Below are positions 1-12,221 of a stretch of 64,000 bases of DNA, in pieces (within the stretch, counting starts at the first letter, position 1; each line of letters begins with the position of its first letter). Under the pieces are notes generated by a model that worked only from the letters and a program-made list of their open reading frames with translations, was not told the origin of the DNA and did not search any database. The DNA comes from Petrolisthes cinctipes (Eukaryota; Arthropoda; Malacostraca; Decapoda; Porcellanidae): contig JAWQEG010001548.1 in the NCBI GenBank assembly GCA_033782935.1, positions 201,001 to 265,000 of the forward strand. Direction: 5' to 3'. The translations under genes were made by a program, and so were the position numbers.

Positions 1-1560
1 TTTCAAATAGTTTACAGAGACAGGAGGTCAAGGCAATTGGTCGATAATTGAGGGCAACACCAGAGTCCTTGCCCGGCTTTAGAAAAGGAAGGATGGTAGC
101 AACCCTCCACCCAGAAGGGAAGACACCCTCCAGCCAGATTCTGTTATATAAAGCTAAAAGAAATGAGATCGCCTCTTCACCCAAATGTCGTAACATTGCA
201 TATGGGATGTGTTCTGGCCCAGGAGAAGTGTTGCCGCAGACAGAGAGAGCAGAATGCAGGTCTCTCAGGGTGAATATATGGTTATAGCTTTCATTCTCGT
301 TCCCTGAGAAATCCAGGACAGTACGCTCCTTGGCTCTTAACTCATGCCTGACAGCCAGAAGTCGAGAGTCACGGCTGGAGACCTTTGCAAAAGCCTCCGC
401 CATGGCATTGGCCACTGTCAAACCATCCATGATCTTAATTCCATTGACCTTAAGTACAGGTGTAGAACTAGGAGAAAACTTCCCCGCCATCTTACGGACT
501 CTTTTGAACACTTGGGTGAGTGGAGTTTTAGTATTAATTGAAGATACATAGGCCTTCCAAGATGCACGTCGGGCCTCTTTTAAGACTCGTCTAGCCCGAG
601 CTCGGAAGTCCTCTAAAAGAGTTGGGTCCCCACAATTGCGACGAAGGCGAGAGAAAGCAGCGCGCTTCTCCCGCACAGTAGTGGTGCAGACTGGTGACCA
701 CCAAGGGACAGGACGTTTGGGAAAGTAGCCAGAAGTTCTAGGGATAGAGTTAAGAGCAGCAGAGTGGAGCATATCAGTGAAATATGTTACAGCCTCGTCA
801 GAGCTACCGAAATCGGCTACAGAAGAGACCGAAGAAGTTAGCTCTCTAAAAAACTGCCAGTCAGCCTTCTCTAATTTCCACCTAGGAAGACGAGACTGTG
901 GTTCGTACCTGTTACCTTCTAAAAGTATAGGGAAATTTGTCACTGCCATATAAGTCAGGCAACACTCTCCAAGTAAAATCCAACAGAGCACTGGGTGAGC
1001 AAAGGAAAATGTCAATGGCGGTAAAAGTCCCAGTAGGGCTATTAAAATGTGTCACATCTCCCGTATTTAGAACCCCAAATCCCTCATCCTCAATAAAAGA
1101 AGCCAATAAAACACCCCTGGGGTTGACCGAACTGTCACCCCACAGAGGATGACGACCATTAAAATCACCCACTAAAATAAAGGGAGATGGAAGGTCCCAT
1201 ACAAGATGGTTGAGATCACCCCTCTCAACTGTAACACTGGGAGGAAGGTATAGACTGCACACAGTGTACGGGTGGTCCATAAAAACCTTAACTGCAACAG
1301 CCTGGAGCGGAGTGTCAAGCTCCATGCTCGTACATGGAATATCTCTGCGAACTAGGATGGCAGAGCCACCATGATGACCCTGCCCTTCAAATGAATTGGA
1401 ATAAAATGCTGAGTATGCTGGAGGACTGGCAGGAATGTAGTCCCCAAGCATTGTCTCTTGGAGAGAAACACATGCAGAAGAGAAGCTAGAGAGAAGAACG
1501 AGCAGTTCCTCCCAAGAAGCACGCAAGCCACGGCAATTCCACTGAAGGACCTTGAACGGT
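1..1560 (-). pseudogene. LINE-A copy 1 ORF2, endonuclease and start of RT, broken and cut by the window edge
   Basis: The frame opens with the APE-endonuclease signature WNCRGLRASWEEL and runs through FILVGDFNGRHPLWG (metal-binding Asp/Asn block). A one-base insertion near 940 then shifts the frame in the GSDHFP catalytic block, which is read intact in copy 2 near 15700. Further downstream a 9-bp in-frame deletion is seen near 597. The left end of the window falls in RT block 2. The reading overlaps the ORF1 stop; no good ATG was seen, so initiation is probably by reinitiation or frameshift, as is common in LINEs. Confidence 0.85.
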
Positions 1561-1561
1561 G

Positions 1562-3579
1562 TTACTTTAGTACTGATTTTTGGGAAGCCTCACGGAGGTA
1601 CTTCCCACTACCACCTCGACCTGAGGGTTTACTCAAACAATAAGATTTGTCTAATCCTGGGCCACTAGAAGAAGAGCGAACCCGAGGAGTAGTACTTGGG
1701 GCAGTAATTGGGACCCGTAGACGAGTCCCTGAAGCATCTGATATGTTAGAAGAAGATGAAGGTATATGAGATGGGATATTGTTTGAAACAATTACATTGG
1801 TTCTGTCCTGTACAGCAGTGGTATCACTGACACAGGCAGACACATCAACATCCATAATACAGGTGGTAGAATCACTCCGCTGCTCAAGCGGAAGAAAAAG
1901 TGAATCTTTTGAAGTCACAACATCCGTGGCATCCACATTAACTTCACGCCCCTCTGATGATCCCGAAGGAAGCTTGCGAGGAGGAACTTCTGTTGAATCA
2001 AGAGATTCATCAGAGCTACGAGAACGCTTCTGGTGAAATTGAGAGGAAACTATGGATGAGTCCATAGAGATGGTTGCCTCACAAGGTGGAACATCTATAG
2101 AGTCAAGTGCCTCAGAGGAACCACGAAGGCGTCTCTGTGGCAGTTTAGGTGACTTAAGTTTCCTTTCTGGAGAATGTGTGGCAGCGTGAACCTTTACCAC
2201 ATGGACACCTTTAGCTAAAGTCTGAGAATTGTCATCAGTTGAAGGGTCACCAGAATGAGTGTCTGATAAAGTTTCCAAGACAGAGAAACTATTATGTAGA
2301 GTAACTTTAGAAACGTTCTCACTAGAGCAAAAAGCAGCTGCCTCTTGAGAGGGTTGAGAGGGTGCTGCAACCAATTTAGGGAGGAGGCGTATGTCTTCAC
2401 ACCACCATCCTTCTGTCGCCTAAATTTGAGTTGCCGTCTGGCACTACCTATGCTAATGAATTGAGTAATAGCGAAGTTGAGGATATCCTGCTCAAGTAAG
2501 TGTCTCTTACATTGGCGAGAACGCAAGGTGTGAGCATCTCTGCAGTAAAAGCAGTAACTCTCTGACCGACACTCAGAAGTAAGATGTGAGTCAAGAGCAG
2601 AACAATTACCACACCGGGAAAGGTTGTTGCAGTTCCTCTTCCCATGACCAAACTCATAACAACAGAAACACTGTAGGGGACGCTCAACAAAAGGCTTCAC
2701 CTCAAATGAGGTGGGGTTAATGTTAATGCGATCTGGGATATGCGAGCCATAGAAAGTGAGGATGATCATATTTTTACTGCCTTTCATCTTCGTTACTCGT
2801 TGGACTGTCTGGGCACATAGCGAGAATGTCCTCTTCTGAGAATTGTTACAGGTCCTCATTATATATACGCCCCTTGCTATAATTAAATGTTCGATGTGGT
2901 TTAATAGATTCAAACATGCTATCAGAAGGACAGGGGAGATTGAGGAGCATCATGGCCTGTGTAAGATCTTTGGCTCTGATTAAAACGCCCTTACCATATT
3001 TCTTTATGTGGCCCATTGGTAATAATCCAACTTCTTTCTCCAGATACCGGGAAGCATGGATAAGGTTACCACGTCCCTCCCTGTAGTAAGACACAAACCA
3101 AAAGGGTGTAGCAACCCGACGTTCCTTTGGGACATGCTCCACAGTGTCATCAAATATATTAGGGCAGTAGTCATTGTCACTGTCAACTACATTGATGGAC
3201 CGCATCATCTGAGCTTTACAATGAGTATCCTCCACCGTCATAGAATCTTTTGCCTTAAATGCTGCTTTGGCAGCAGCATTTGTATTGAAAGTAATATAGC
3301 ACCGATTAGACCTACAATCACTGTCATATGTGATTCGGATTCGAAGGACTACTCCAAAGCACTTAAAAATGGAGTGGATAGCGCCATAGGAAAAGGATGC
3401 AAGTACATTCGTTAACATTAACGTGTCCAGATCGCTAACAGAGTTCTTCCACACAACACCCGACCTGCTAGGTCTACTCTTATTTGCAGCTTTCTGCATA
3501 TACCACGACCAGAGAGTGACGTCTCGAGGGCCTGGTCGACCACCGCTCGAGGAAGAGATTGGGGCTTTTCTGTATCCAT
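1562..3579 (-). pseudogene. LINE-A copy 1 ORF1 (RNA-binding gag-like protein), broken
   Basis: The start is set by alignment with copies 3 and 5, which begin MD(I/K)EKPQSLPRA. The protein has an N-terminal basic region, an RRM-like segment, three cysteine-histidine knuckles (the first is CFCCYEFGHGKRNC) and a Ser/Thr-rich tail ending in SQKSVLK. ORF1 proteins of this type bind element RNA. Compared with copy 2, copy 1 lacks one base near 3515 and two near 2805, lacks seven near 2385, and has a TAA codon near 2870. It therefore cannot give a full product. The tail between about 2374 and 1562 is open. Confidence 0.88.
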
Positions 3580-4037
3580 ATATCATTGATTTGTTGTTTT
3601 TGGCCCCAGGAGCCAAGAGCTACTACCTACCGGGCAGATGAGGGGACCGAGCGCTGGTCGCCGCGGGCGGGGTACCTCTTCCCCCACGGGGCCACTCGTT
3701 TTAATAAGCAGCCCCAATGGCTCGAAAGTTTGCCCACGACGGTGCTGAGACCCCTTCCCCAACATCTCCCAGCCCAGACACCCAACCATCCAACATAGGA
3801 CGGCCCCTAGAGGGCAGTCCCTCCGGAGGGCAGCGCTGTTGGCCCGTACTGGCAGCCTAATGCATGGGAACCATTTAGTCTGGTCTCTCACTGGCGACCT
3901 TACTAGCATGGGAAGCCCTCTCTCCCCGAAATCGGTGCAGAGCAGGGGCCGGAGCCCCCTCTAGTCTAGCTCGCCAGGTCTCAGAGACACGCAAGCCCCC
4001 CCACCACGTCAAGGCGGTTTCCGTTGGGGGGGGGGGG
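3580..4037 (-). other. LINE-A 5' untranslated region, GC-rich
   Basis: This roughly 460-bp segment precedes the ORF1 start and recurs with few differences at 18358-18812, about 19928-20366 and 57138-57574. It is much more GC-rich than the flanks and presumably carries the internal promoter of the family. That role is inferred from LINE biology, not seen directly. Confidence 0.7.
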
Positions 4038-4065
4038 AATAGTTTGGAAGAATCAAAGAAAACGG

Positions 4066-4169
4066 TATAATTTAAACACAGACTCATTTATTTTATTTAC
4101 ATAGGTTTACTAATAAGAGAAAATTTTATAATTTTAACAGAGACTCATCTATGTCATTTACATAGGTTT
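4066..4169. repeat. short direct repeat, 61-bp period
   Basis: Two units, 4066-4108 and 4127-4169, share the pattern TATAATTT..ACA.AGACTCAT followed by CATTTACATAGGTTT with few mismatches. They lie just outside the 5' end of LINE-A copy 1 and before LINE-C. The rest of 4038-4326 shows no gene. Confidence 0.6.
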
Positions 4170-4326
4170 CTTACACAGTCCTCGGCAAATTGCTTTAGGT
4201 GTCGGACGTGTGTTTGTCGCTCTCTTCCTCCTTAGTTGTAGTCAATCCATGAAAACTATTTACACAGTAAAGTGTGTCCCATACCTCTCTGGCCAAGTGA
4301 CTTCATCCTAGCCGTGACAAACGGAA

Positions 4327-5559
4327 ATGGGAGCCAAGAACTGGAGGCAGGTTTGGGGGACTGCAGTACTTCCCCATTGTCAGCCAAAAGGACGTAGTAA
4401 ATTTGTCCTGTCTACTTCCTCCGCTAACAGTGTGGAGGCCGAAGATGGGGATTCCACCTCACCTGACCCCTCTACAACAGACATCCATTACTCTAAACAG
4501 CTCCGTTTGGGGGTCCCCGTTGACGAAGATCCCTTGCAGCACCCTGAACTTATACTTGGGTCACCTGGCGGGGGTGTCTCTACTGTTGACACACCTATTG
4601 GTACTAATAACCTGACCACTGACCCAACGTTCTCCACACCAATCCAGCCACCACAGCCTGCAGTCCCACCCCATGACTTACAAAAGCCTCCACTCATCCC
4701 TAGGGAGCAGTTTCTCAGACTCGGCTTTCCACGAAACCTTTCCTATGACCCTCTCCTCGCCAAGCTTCCTACAGACACTGTACATATTATGTCAACATCT
4801 CCAGCCAATATCTACATACCCAGGAACCATCCAAACATTATTGAAGAGACCACTGGCCTCTATGGGGTAGTGCTCGAGAAACATGACTACCTGGTCTTCA
4901 TACCTCCCAGGGGGTGGCTATCATTCGGGTACGTGTGGTGTGGAGTGGGGACGGTACTCCACACTCCACCACCTCTCTGCTTCAAATGCTATGAGTCTGG
5001 ACATGTGAAGAAGTACTGTAAAAGTTCTATTGCTCGGTGTGGCTTATGTAGTTGTCCATATCTGACCACTGACTGCCCTGCACGCCCTACTGCCTTCATC
5101 ACATCCCCGCCAACTCCATCTGTAATTCCCTCATCTGATGACTTCCCTGAACTCCGTGAGGACCGTCCTGCACCTGCACCTTTTCCGACTGATCTTACAG
5201 TAGTCCACCTTCGCCACCTGACATCCAGTGCCTTCCGCTGCCTTTGCTGTGGCCGTGAGGGGGTTAATAACTGGCACTTTGATTGTCCTTACAAACATTC
5301 TTCTCCCTGCCTCGTTGTCCCTCCTGGTGTCACCCCACAGTTTTCCCAGCATCTCCCTCCTCCACGGCCCCCCTCTCCTCCCCTACCCCTCCTCCTTCCT
5401 CTTCCTCTTTTTCAACTCCCTGAGAAGCTGCAGCTCAGCTTCCTGCCATATATACTTTGCTACAACAACAACAACAACAGCTTCACGCTCAGCAACAAGA
5501 AAGCAAGCTATAACGTCAACAAATGGAACAACAGAACCAACTCTTACAACACCTGTTGA
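4327..5559 (+). CDS. LINE-C ORF1, zinc-knuckle protein
   Basis: This is an open frame of 410 codons. Its Pro/Thr-rich N-terminal half is followed by CCHC-like knuckles: CFKCYESGHVKKYC at about residue 218, then CGLCSCPYLTTDC, then a more distant CLCCGREG...HFDC block. That arrangement is typical of ORF1 of CCHC-bearing LINEs. The C-terminal 60 residues (poly-Pro/Leu then poly-Asn) look like out-of-frame translation of a low-complexity stretch, so a frameshift around 5300-5400 is likely. It is distinct in sequence from LINE-A ORF1. A decayed endonuclease follows on the same strand. The start is tentative. Confidence 0.65.
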   Translation: MGAKNWRQVWGTAVLPHCQPKGRSKFVLSTSSANSVEAEDGDSTSPDPSTTDIHYSKQLRLGVPVDEDPLQHPELILGSPGGGVSTVDTPIGTNNLTTDPTFSTPIQPPQPAVPPHDLQKPPLIPREQFLRLGFPRNLSYDPLLAKLPTDTVHIMSTSPANIYIPRNHPNIIEETTGLYGVVLEKHDYLVFIPPRGWLSFGYVWCGVGTVLHTPPPLCFKCYESGHVKKYCKSSIARCGLCSCPYLTTDCPARPTAFITSPPTPSVIPSSDDFPELREDRPAPAPFPTDLTVVHLRHLTSSAFRCLCCGREGVNNWHFDCPYKHSSPCLVVPPGVTPQFSQHLPPPRPPSPPLPLLLPLPLFQLPEKLQLSFLPYILCYNNNNNSFTLSNKKASYNVNKWNNRTNSYNTC

Positions 5560-5839
5560 TGATGCTGCCTTCACTCTTTAACCCTAACATTCATGCTCCC
5601 TCACACCTGGTCTTAATGATGGCTCTGTCCACTCCCTTTTCTTTTCCACCTACACTGCCTCAGGGCCCCCCTGCCCCTCCACTCTCCACTCCTACATCTC
5701 ACCTCACAAACGTGTCAAGAGAGGTACAACCGTCATCTTCCCTGCCTTCAATGTGTCCCTCAACTACGAGCATCACCCCTTCACACTGCCTCATCCTCCC
5801 TAACAACAATACCATAATGACCTCTAAACTCTGGCAATA

Positions 5840-6685
5840 CCGCATGTTATCATGGAATATTAGGAGTTTATCTCATCGCTTCCTAACTCTCTCCCAGTAC
5901 TCATTGTCCTGCGGTTATTTGTCACCAAGGAGCCTTCCCTGGAACTCATACTAGAACTCGTAATAAAAATCTTGCTGAGCTTCCTCTTCGGCTACCTGCT
6001 TATCACAATTATCATCATACCTCTGGTCAAGGACTTGTATCTTACATTTGACATTCCATTCCCCACACTCTTCTTCAAACATCCCATGCCTGATCCTCCT
6101 CATCTCTTTTTCAGCTATTTCGTAATTTAATTAATGATAGCCCCGTGCTCATTTGTAATGTTTATCTTAACCCTCGCGGTGGTGATCCCGCTGTGTTGCC
6201 AACCAGACAATCTCTCCATATATTTTATCTTGGCGAATTTATGTTTGGTGGGACAAAAGTTACACCTTCTGGCAATATACTTCATGACTTTGTATACATG
6301 TTGGTGGAGGATATCTAGATTTAGTCCTGGGAAAAACATAGTAGATAAAGCCGTTTCAGTTGTTCCTACTCTTCTTTATGACCATACTGCAATTCTTGAT
6401 ACATACCCAGTTCCTAGTTTTCATTCTCAGCACCGTAATCAGGCCAAAATTTAATGTTCCTGTTCCTCTGCAACCCTCTTTTAAATCCATGATCACATCC
6501 TGGTATGTCACACACTCATCTACCTCTGCTAATGAACTCTACACTTCCCTCATAACTCAGGTAAAGAACTTTTATGATAACTATGTTGCACAGCTCCACC
6601 ATACCACTGGGCTAAGGACAGACGAGTGCATGAAGGCGAGGATAATGTTACACGTGCCGCGGTTGTTTACCGCTATCACCGCACT
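5840..6685 (+). pseudogene. LINE-C ORF2 endonuclease remnant
   Basis: Near 5850 the translation reads MLSWNIRSLSHRF, the start of an APE endonuclease domain. In other frames 6110-6170 gives LINDSPVLICNVYLNPRGG, matching the NVYLPP/GDFN region. Frames change several times. The sequence stops being LINE-C at about 6685, where the TGATTGATT tail of a minus-strand LINE-A copy begins, so the RT and 3' end are missing. Confidence 0.55.
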
Positions 6686-6687
6686 GA

Positions 6688-7047
6688 TGATTGATTGATT
6701 GATTAATAGATACCACTAGGCATCTGACATCACAACAGCTAGGATCATATACCGCCTAACACAACATTAAATTCCAAGGATTTTGAAATATGGTCATTCA
6801 TTATTTAATAAAATATATACACACATCAGCCAGGTTCCATTACTTAACCCGCTTCGATCACACATGGTGTTCCTGCCCTACACAACTACAGACGCTCCAC
6901 TACAACTACAGACCCTCCACGACGCTACGCGACAGAATGGCCTCCCATCCACTTACATGTACTGCATTACTTGTATTACCAATAAACTGTACCGTGTATT
7001 CTGGAGTCTGTTCACCCGGGTAGAAACATAAGGGCTTCCTTATTGTT
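6688..7047 (-). other. LINE-A copy 4 3' UTR and tail, diverged and shortened
   Basis: The terminal 90 bp (TGATTGATTGATT then ..AGCTAGGATCATATACCGCC on the plus strand) corresponds to the 3' end of copy 2 at 12222-12300. The middle part is only weakly alignable (AATAAAA..ACAC..CAGG..CCAT) and the last part of RNase H is missing. No other gene is visible in this stretch. Confidence 0.6.
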
Positions 7048-7371
7048 TTACCATCAACACCCACATGGGCGGGGACCTAACAAAATGTGACTCTGCAGCC
7101 AAAACTTCCCAGGAGGAAAAGCCACTCAAGGATGGCCAACAGTAGGGGATGGGAAGAATTAAAATTTCCCACGGCCTCCAAGGCACAACAGGAATAACTA
7201 AAAATAGTAAAGGAAGGCTGCGGGAGAGTAAAAATTACTTGAAGGGCATACAAAATGGCCGAGAGCTCAGCAGTAAAAATAGACATAACAAATGGGAGCC
7301 TGCCGCCACAAAAATAGTCAGGAAACAGAGCACCAAAACCAACTCCAGCATCAGACTTTGATCCATCAGTG
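7048..7371 (-). pseudogene. LINE-A copy 4 RNase H fragment
   Basis: The translation MSIFTAELSAILYALQVIF contains the catalytic Glu block of RNase H, and upstream the LTDGSKSDAG block can be read across a frame change. It matches copy 2 at about 12960-13190. The piece ends at 7371, where the first conserved Asp block is separated from the upstream VYT by the 7372-8483 insertion. Confidence 0.75.
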
Positions 7372-8483
7372 AGTTCAGGTTGTAGATGCCCAGGATACGA
7401 TGATGTGATAGCATTGATAGAGTTGAGTTATAGTTGCTGTAGGTCCTTATTTCTTCGGAGTTAAGGTTGAGTTGGTGGCAAAACGTTAACCATATGAGCT
7501 TTAAAATTTATTAAAGAGACCAAACTTTTTGTACAGCGAGTTTAACTAGGAGTCTTAACTATAGTCAACCACAATGAAACTGGCGTCTAAGGTGGGGTGA
7601 CAGGCGAGGATCTCCCCCCAAGCAGCATTGCCACATCAGGCTTTCCAACCCACATTACTGTTTCATATACTACACAATGTGGCAGCATTGCCATCTAAGG
7701 TTGTACAGTATACACGCTGAATGCGGGGTTAGTAATTTAATGAGGTCAGTCAGGTCATTTCTTCTTTGGCCACCACCATGGAAGGTACACAAACACATAC
7801 ACACACTGTGTGTACAATCTTCATTTTACTATGCAGATATAATGCACATATAATTTCATACATTATGAAATTGTCACCAATAAAGAAACAGTCGCACCTT
7901 CCGAAATCCTATCACGTCTTCCCTTCGTTCACACACACATACACACACTGTGTGTACAATGTTCAATTTACTGTGCAGAGGGACAGAAACATAAAAGATA
8001 AATACACACACACATACAATGCAGAGGGGCAGACACATAAAATACAGATGAAGAGAGAGGAAAGGAGGGAGGAGAGGAAGAAAGGAGATTCAGGTGAGAG
8101 AAAGCAAATCCCATTCTGACAGATTGCTAATCCCATTCTGACAGACCACAACCATATGTGGCAACGCTGCTTGGAGGGAGATCACCACCTATCGCCCCAC
8201 CTCAGACGCCAGTTTCCTTGTGGTTGACTATAGGTAGTGGCTAGTTAGAGAGTGAATCTATACCTAGTGAACAAGACTCTTGTGGGGCCTAGTGACCTCA
8301 ATTGTATTTGATGACTTATTGGTTCCCATGCAGAGGAACATCTTACGATCAGAATCTGTTCCCAGGCTCTGAACTGTGCTTGGTAAGTTGCCAAGCCTGA
8401 GATACATCCTGATACATGTGAGTACATTGTAGGTTTACATGGGATATATATACTGAATATATATGTAGATTAACAGGTACAAG
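7372..8483. other. 1.1-kb insertion inside the LINE-A RNase H coding region
   Basis: LINE-A sequence stops at 7371 and resumes at 8484 at a GTAC tetranucleotide. The insert has no convincing coding content. It contains a nested 675-bp inverted-repeat element (7559-8233) and CA/GT-rich direct repeats around 7785-7840 and 7926-7990. Terminal inverted repeats for the outer insert itself were not clear by eye. Confidence 0.6.
7559..8233. mobile_element. 675-bp nonautonomous TIR element
   Basis: The ends are inverted repeats of about 78 bp (7559-7636 against 8155-8233), starting CTATAGTCAACCACAA and continuing GAAACTGGCGTCT. No transposase is present. The target duplication is unclear; the ends allow a TA duplication. 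This is a MITE-like element of unassigned superfamily. Confidence 0.75.
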
Positions 8484-9325
8484 TGTACACAAGGAGGGAC
8501 TCGCTATGGGAGTAGGCATGTTCTAAAAAGAGGGAGTGAGCCACTGGAGGTGGAAGAGATTCCTTCTTGTCTGAAAAGTAAGTGTAGATGTAAATTTCTG
8601 GAAGAAGCCATAGAGCCACCCTGGGGACCCGCACAGGATAAATCTGGAAGTCATCAATGACCAACTTCCTGACCCGGAAGCCAATGGACCATGGTGTGCG
8701 AGGATGTGAGAGGTAGTAATGAGACATTAATCAGATGACACTGCCAATCAGGGAAGGAAGTCAGGAATTAGATGTAAGCGATGTAACAACGAACCATCAA
8801 GGACTGGTGACGGAGCTCAAGAGGTGGCTCATCAGTGTCCACCATGAGACTGGTTATTGGAGATGACCTGAAGGCTCCAGTTGCCAGACATACTCCAGCA
8901 TGATAAATAGGGTCTAAGATTCTGAGACGGGCATTCGTCGAGTTTTGACCTACTAAGAGCACGATATAGGAGGAGGATGGTGGCCCGATCAGCCCCCCAA
9001 GAGGTATGGCACAGGAGCCTCAACAGGTTGAGAGCCTGGAGGCAAGAGACCTTCAGTGAACATAAATGGGGAACCCAAGTAAAAAAGAAGACCCAAAAAG
9101 CAAGTCTCCTTGACACAATGTATCCGATGACCATACATGAACAAGTCCGGATCGGGATGGATGCCCCGGATGTGGCAGAAGTGCATAGCAACAGTCTTGG
9201 CAAGAAAGAAGCGAAACCCATGAGAACCAGTCCAATACGACACCCTGTCGAGGGCAAGCTGCATGCGCCGCTCCGCCACTGACATACGGGAAGCGGCAAA
9301 CCAGACCGCCAGGATGTCAATATAC
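8484..9325 (-). pseudogene. LINE-A copy 4 RT C-terminal fragment
   Basis: The translations AVWFAASRMSVAERRMQLAL, DLFMYGHRI and KKESLPPPVAHSLFLEHAY match copy 2 at about 13440-14320. Several frameshifts and stops are present. The fragment begins right after the catalytic Tyr-Val-Asp-Asp codons, where element Z is inserted. Confidence 0.85.
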
Positions 9326-9513
9326 ACTCTACAAGATTTCCACTTGGACCACCCACTCGTTTGGCTTGGTTAACGTGGTAACAGCGCTTCGCTTGTGTGA
9401 GCTGATGTGCATATACAGGACAACATTTCGAATCGGCAAAGCTTCATCTTCTGTACTTGGGTCGGAGAAAGGGGGAAGGAAGGGGGAAAGACGGCTTGGT
9501 GGGTGGAAGAAGG
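9326..9513 (+). repeat. left terminal inverted repeat of element Z
   Basis: It contains CCACTTGGACCACCC, CGCTTGTGTGAGCT and ATCGGCAAAGCTTCATC and pairs with 21045-21230 in reverse complement with roughly one difference per ten bases. Confidence 0.8.
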
Positions 9514-9659
9514 AGCGTTATTTTTGTTTTCATTGCTCCGTAGCGTCAGTCAACAGGCAGACAACAATACACAAAGGTAGGTGGGACTCATGAGAATCCA
9601 ATGACTACAACCACACACACACATATCACGAAAACATAACAGAATGAAGCACAAGCATA
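9514..9659. other. interior of element Z, no gene seen
   Basis: A short unique stretch with a small CA run near 9611-9622. Nothing else is recognisable. Confidence 0.4.
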
Positions 9660-12140
9660 CAGACAAATATTTACATTATGACCTACTTAAATCCACCAAT
9701 ATGAGGGTGGTGTACCAGAAGTTCCTCCAGAACCTGATGGTTCAGCAGGTCTAGACAAACCACATCAAGTGGCAGGCCCCGGGGCAGTGTTGGACAGTGG
9801 GCCAGGCCAGGCAATAGTGCTCTACAGTGTTAGCACGAGGCGCTCAACACAAGCGACACTCAGTGAAGGGAGGCTCACCCTGCATCCCAGCAACCTGCCA
9901 CGGTGGCCGGTACCTAAGCCTCAAACGAGCAGAGACTACATTGTGCCTCCGGACCATTAGGCCTCGACGACGGTAGAAATATTTGTGATGGCAGACAGAC
10001 TCGTAATAGGTGATGGAGATGCTGAAGGGTCTCTCTGCATCCCTTTGTCGCTGTACAGGGAGGAGATCAGCAGAGCGAACTCTAGAAAGGTAACATGTTA
10101 GGAAGAGAGGACGTCCAACACCACGAGCAGGCAGATGGCAGGTTTCCTTTGTGAGTCTGTCAACTGTACTATTGTGACGTAAACCTACATGGGATGGCGC
10201 CAACCCATAAAAATTTGACAGTCAAGTTACGATGACGCAATAAGGCCAAAAACGATAAAATCTGCTGAATAACAGTAGAGTGTGTGGGCTGAATACTAGA
10301 GAGGGAATGAAGGGACGTTTTGGAGTCACAAAAAATGGCAGCATTCACTTCACATTGACAAACAAGACTAACAGCATCCAGAATGGCATACAGTTCACAC
10401 AATGTTGAGCTAGAGTGGTTACAGAGACGACGGCCAACCCAGCCCCCTGGAGGTGACTCCATGTCAGGTGAGAAAATGGCACAACCTGCTGTACTATCCA
10501 CCTGCAATGAGCCATCAGTGTAGAGGCAGTATGGATCTGTGGTGGAGGACATCACTGTTTCTATGTGTTCCAAAACCAACTGCTGCTGTAGAGAAGGCAG
10601 TTCTGACTTGGAAGTAGGTGTGAGGCTCACATCAGGTGTTGGTAGCATCCATGGAGAGGGCCCTGGGGGGACGTCTGCAGCCATTATATCAATTTTAAGA
10701 CTACGGAGCATAGAGGAAACAGACCTTATAAGAGTATGTTCAGCAGGCAGTATGGGAGGGACAGGGAAATTTGGTCCAAGAGAAGTCCTGACTAACTGAG
10801 AGTAATAGAGGGAAAGATGTGAGAAATGGAGGCACTTGACAGTGAAGCAAGTAACATTACAATAAATTCTCTCTATTATTGTGGGAACACGCAACTCACG
10901 CTGCATGTTCACTATCCTGGTCGACATTGAACAGCCGAGAATTATTCTCATTGCTCTATTCTGAAAATTTTCTAAAGCTTCCAGAGTAGCCCTGGGAATT
11001 TGAATCAAAGCAGGGGAGAGGTAATCAACAACTGAACGGACAAAAGCAATATAGATGGTTCTGGCTACTGGGATGGAGATGCCTGAGGAGTTGTTAGAGA
11101 GCCATTGAAGTGGTGTAAGTCGGCGCAGGAGACGACCCAATAAGTCCTGGACAATGGGATGGTCTTGAGGTCTGGCAGGGACAATCGGCCAAATATTGTC
11201 TGGCACGCCCAGGTAGCGGTACTGGGAACACATGGGAATGACAGTCCCTCCAATGGTGAACATTGGCCGAACTTGAGGAAGGCGGCAGGTGAATATTCTG
11301 CTCTTATCTGGTGAGACAACAATGCCACAGTGAGAGGAGGCCACAGGGAAGGAGTCAAGAAACCGCTGGAGATCCCTTGGTAAGGTAGAATGATATCATC
11401 AGATATCATCAGCATAGCACATAATTGTAGTTCCAGAAATATCAGGGAGAAAAGTGAGTAGCCAATGCATCAGAATATTAAATAACAATGGGCTGAGAAC
11501 ATCCCCTTGAGGCGTACCAAGATGAAAACTGTGCAAAGGACTGAGCGCACCACTGAAAAACACATGGGAGGTCCTGTTACTCAGGTAGCCCCGAATCCAC
11601 CGTAGTAGATTACCCTTTATCTCAAAGTCAACCAGTTGATCCAAAATGACGTCTCTATTAGCAACATCGAAGGCACTTCGAATATCAATGAAGGCCACCA
11701 CACTGTCCCTGGAAAGGCGAGAGTACAGGTCGACTAGGCAGTGGTGTGTGCACCGCTGGGGAAGGAAACCAAACAGTAATGGAGAAAGGCGATCCTGCAG
11801 TCTGTACATGAGACGATTGAGTAAGATTCTCTCCATAACCTTACAAAAACAGGAAGTAAGGGAAATAGGCCTGAACTTCGCAGTGCCGGGCTTACAGATG
11901 GGTATTATTGTGCTGCTGGTACAGGCTCGTGGTACACAACTGTCACGAAGACAAAGATTGTACAGTAGAAGTAGAGGGTTCCCAGGAACTTGTTGAAGTA
12001 ACGCAGCACAGCATAAGTAATACCATCATAACCAGGGAAAGAAGCTCTACCCTGAGAGAGAGCATGGCGCAACTCCTCCTCAGTTATCTCCTCTGCATCA
12101 TCGTCATCATCTTGCAACAGAGCAGACATTAGACATAGCC
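9660..12140 (-). pseudogene. LINE-B ORF2: RT and RNase H, 5'-truncated and broken
   Basis: From 12129 down it reads EELRHALSQGRASFPGYDGITY (RT block 1), a frame change, AFIDIRSAFDVANRDVIL (block 3), LGTPQGDVLSPLLFNILM (block 4), CYADDI (block 5, catalytic), then the thumb (10169-11344), an RNase H with CLYTDGSLQVDST, TLCELYAIL and IFCDSKTSL, and a C-terminal CRLC-type motif near 9850. A 10-bp tandem duplication just after the YADD codons (11391-11410) shifts the frame, as does another indel near 10200. Endonuclease and ORF1 are absent, so the copy is 5'-truncated. It differs clearly from LINE-A. Confidence 0.85.
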
Positions 12141-12221
12141 GATAGACAGCAGCACGGGAAGTGAATTCATCTTGTATGTGGATGGGTAGACTGGCTGGGT
12201 TAGATTGTTCTGACTAGGCAT

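Larger units (their letters stand above)
1..4037 (-). mobile_element. LINE-A copy 1, 5' part of a non-LTR retrotransposon
   Basis: Read on the minus strand, this is the 5' UTR, ORF1 and the first part of ORF2 of a LINE. The same order and near-identical sequence recur at 12222-18812. The 5' end is a C run (G run at 4026-4037 on the plus strand) followed by AACGG, shared with the 5' ends at about 18812, 20366 and 57138. The copy runs off the left edge of the window inside the RT domain. The family has an APE endonuclease, RT and RNase H (the last seen in copies 2 and 4), which places it in the I/Jockey-type group of LINEs; the exact clade is not determined. Confidence 0.9.
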
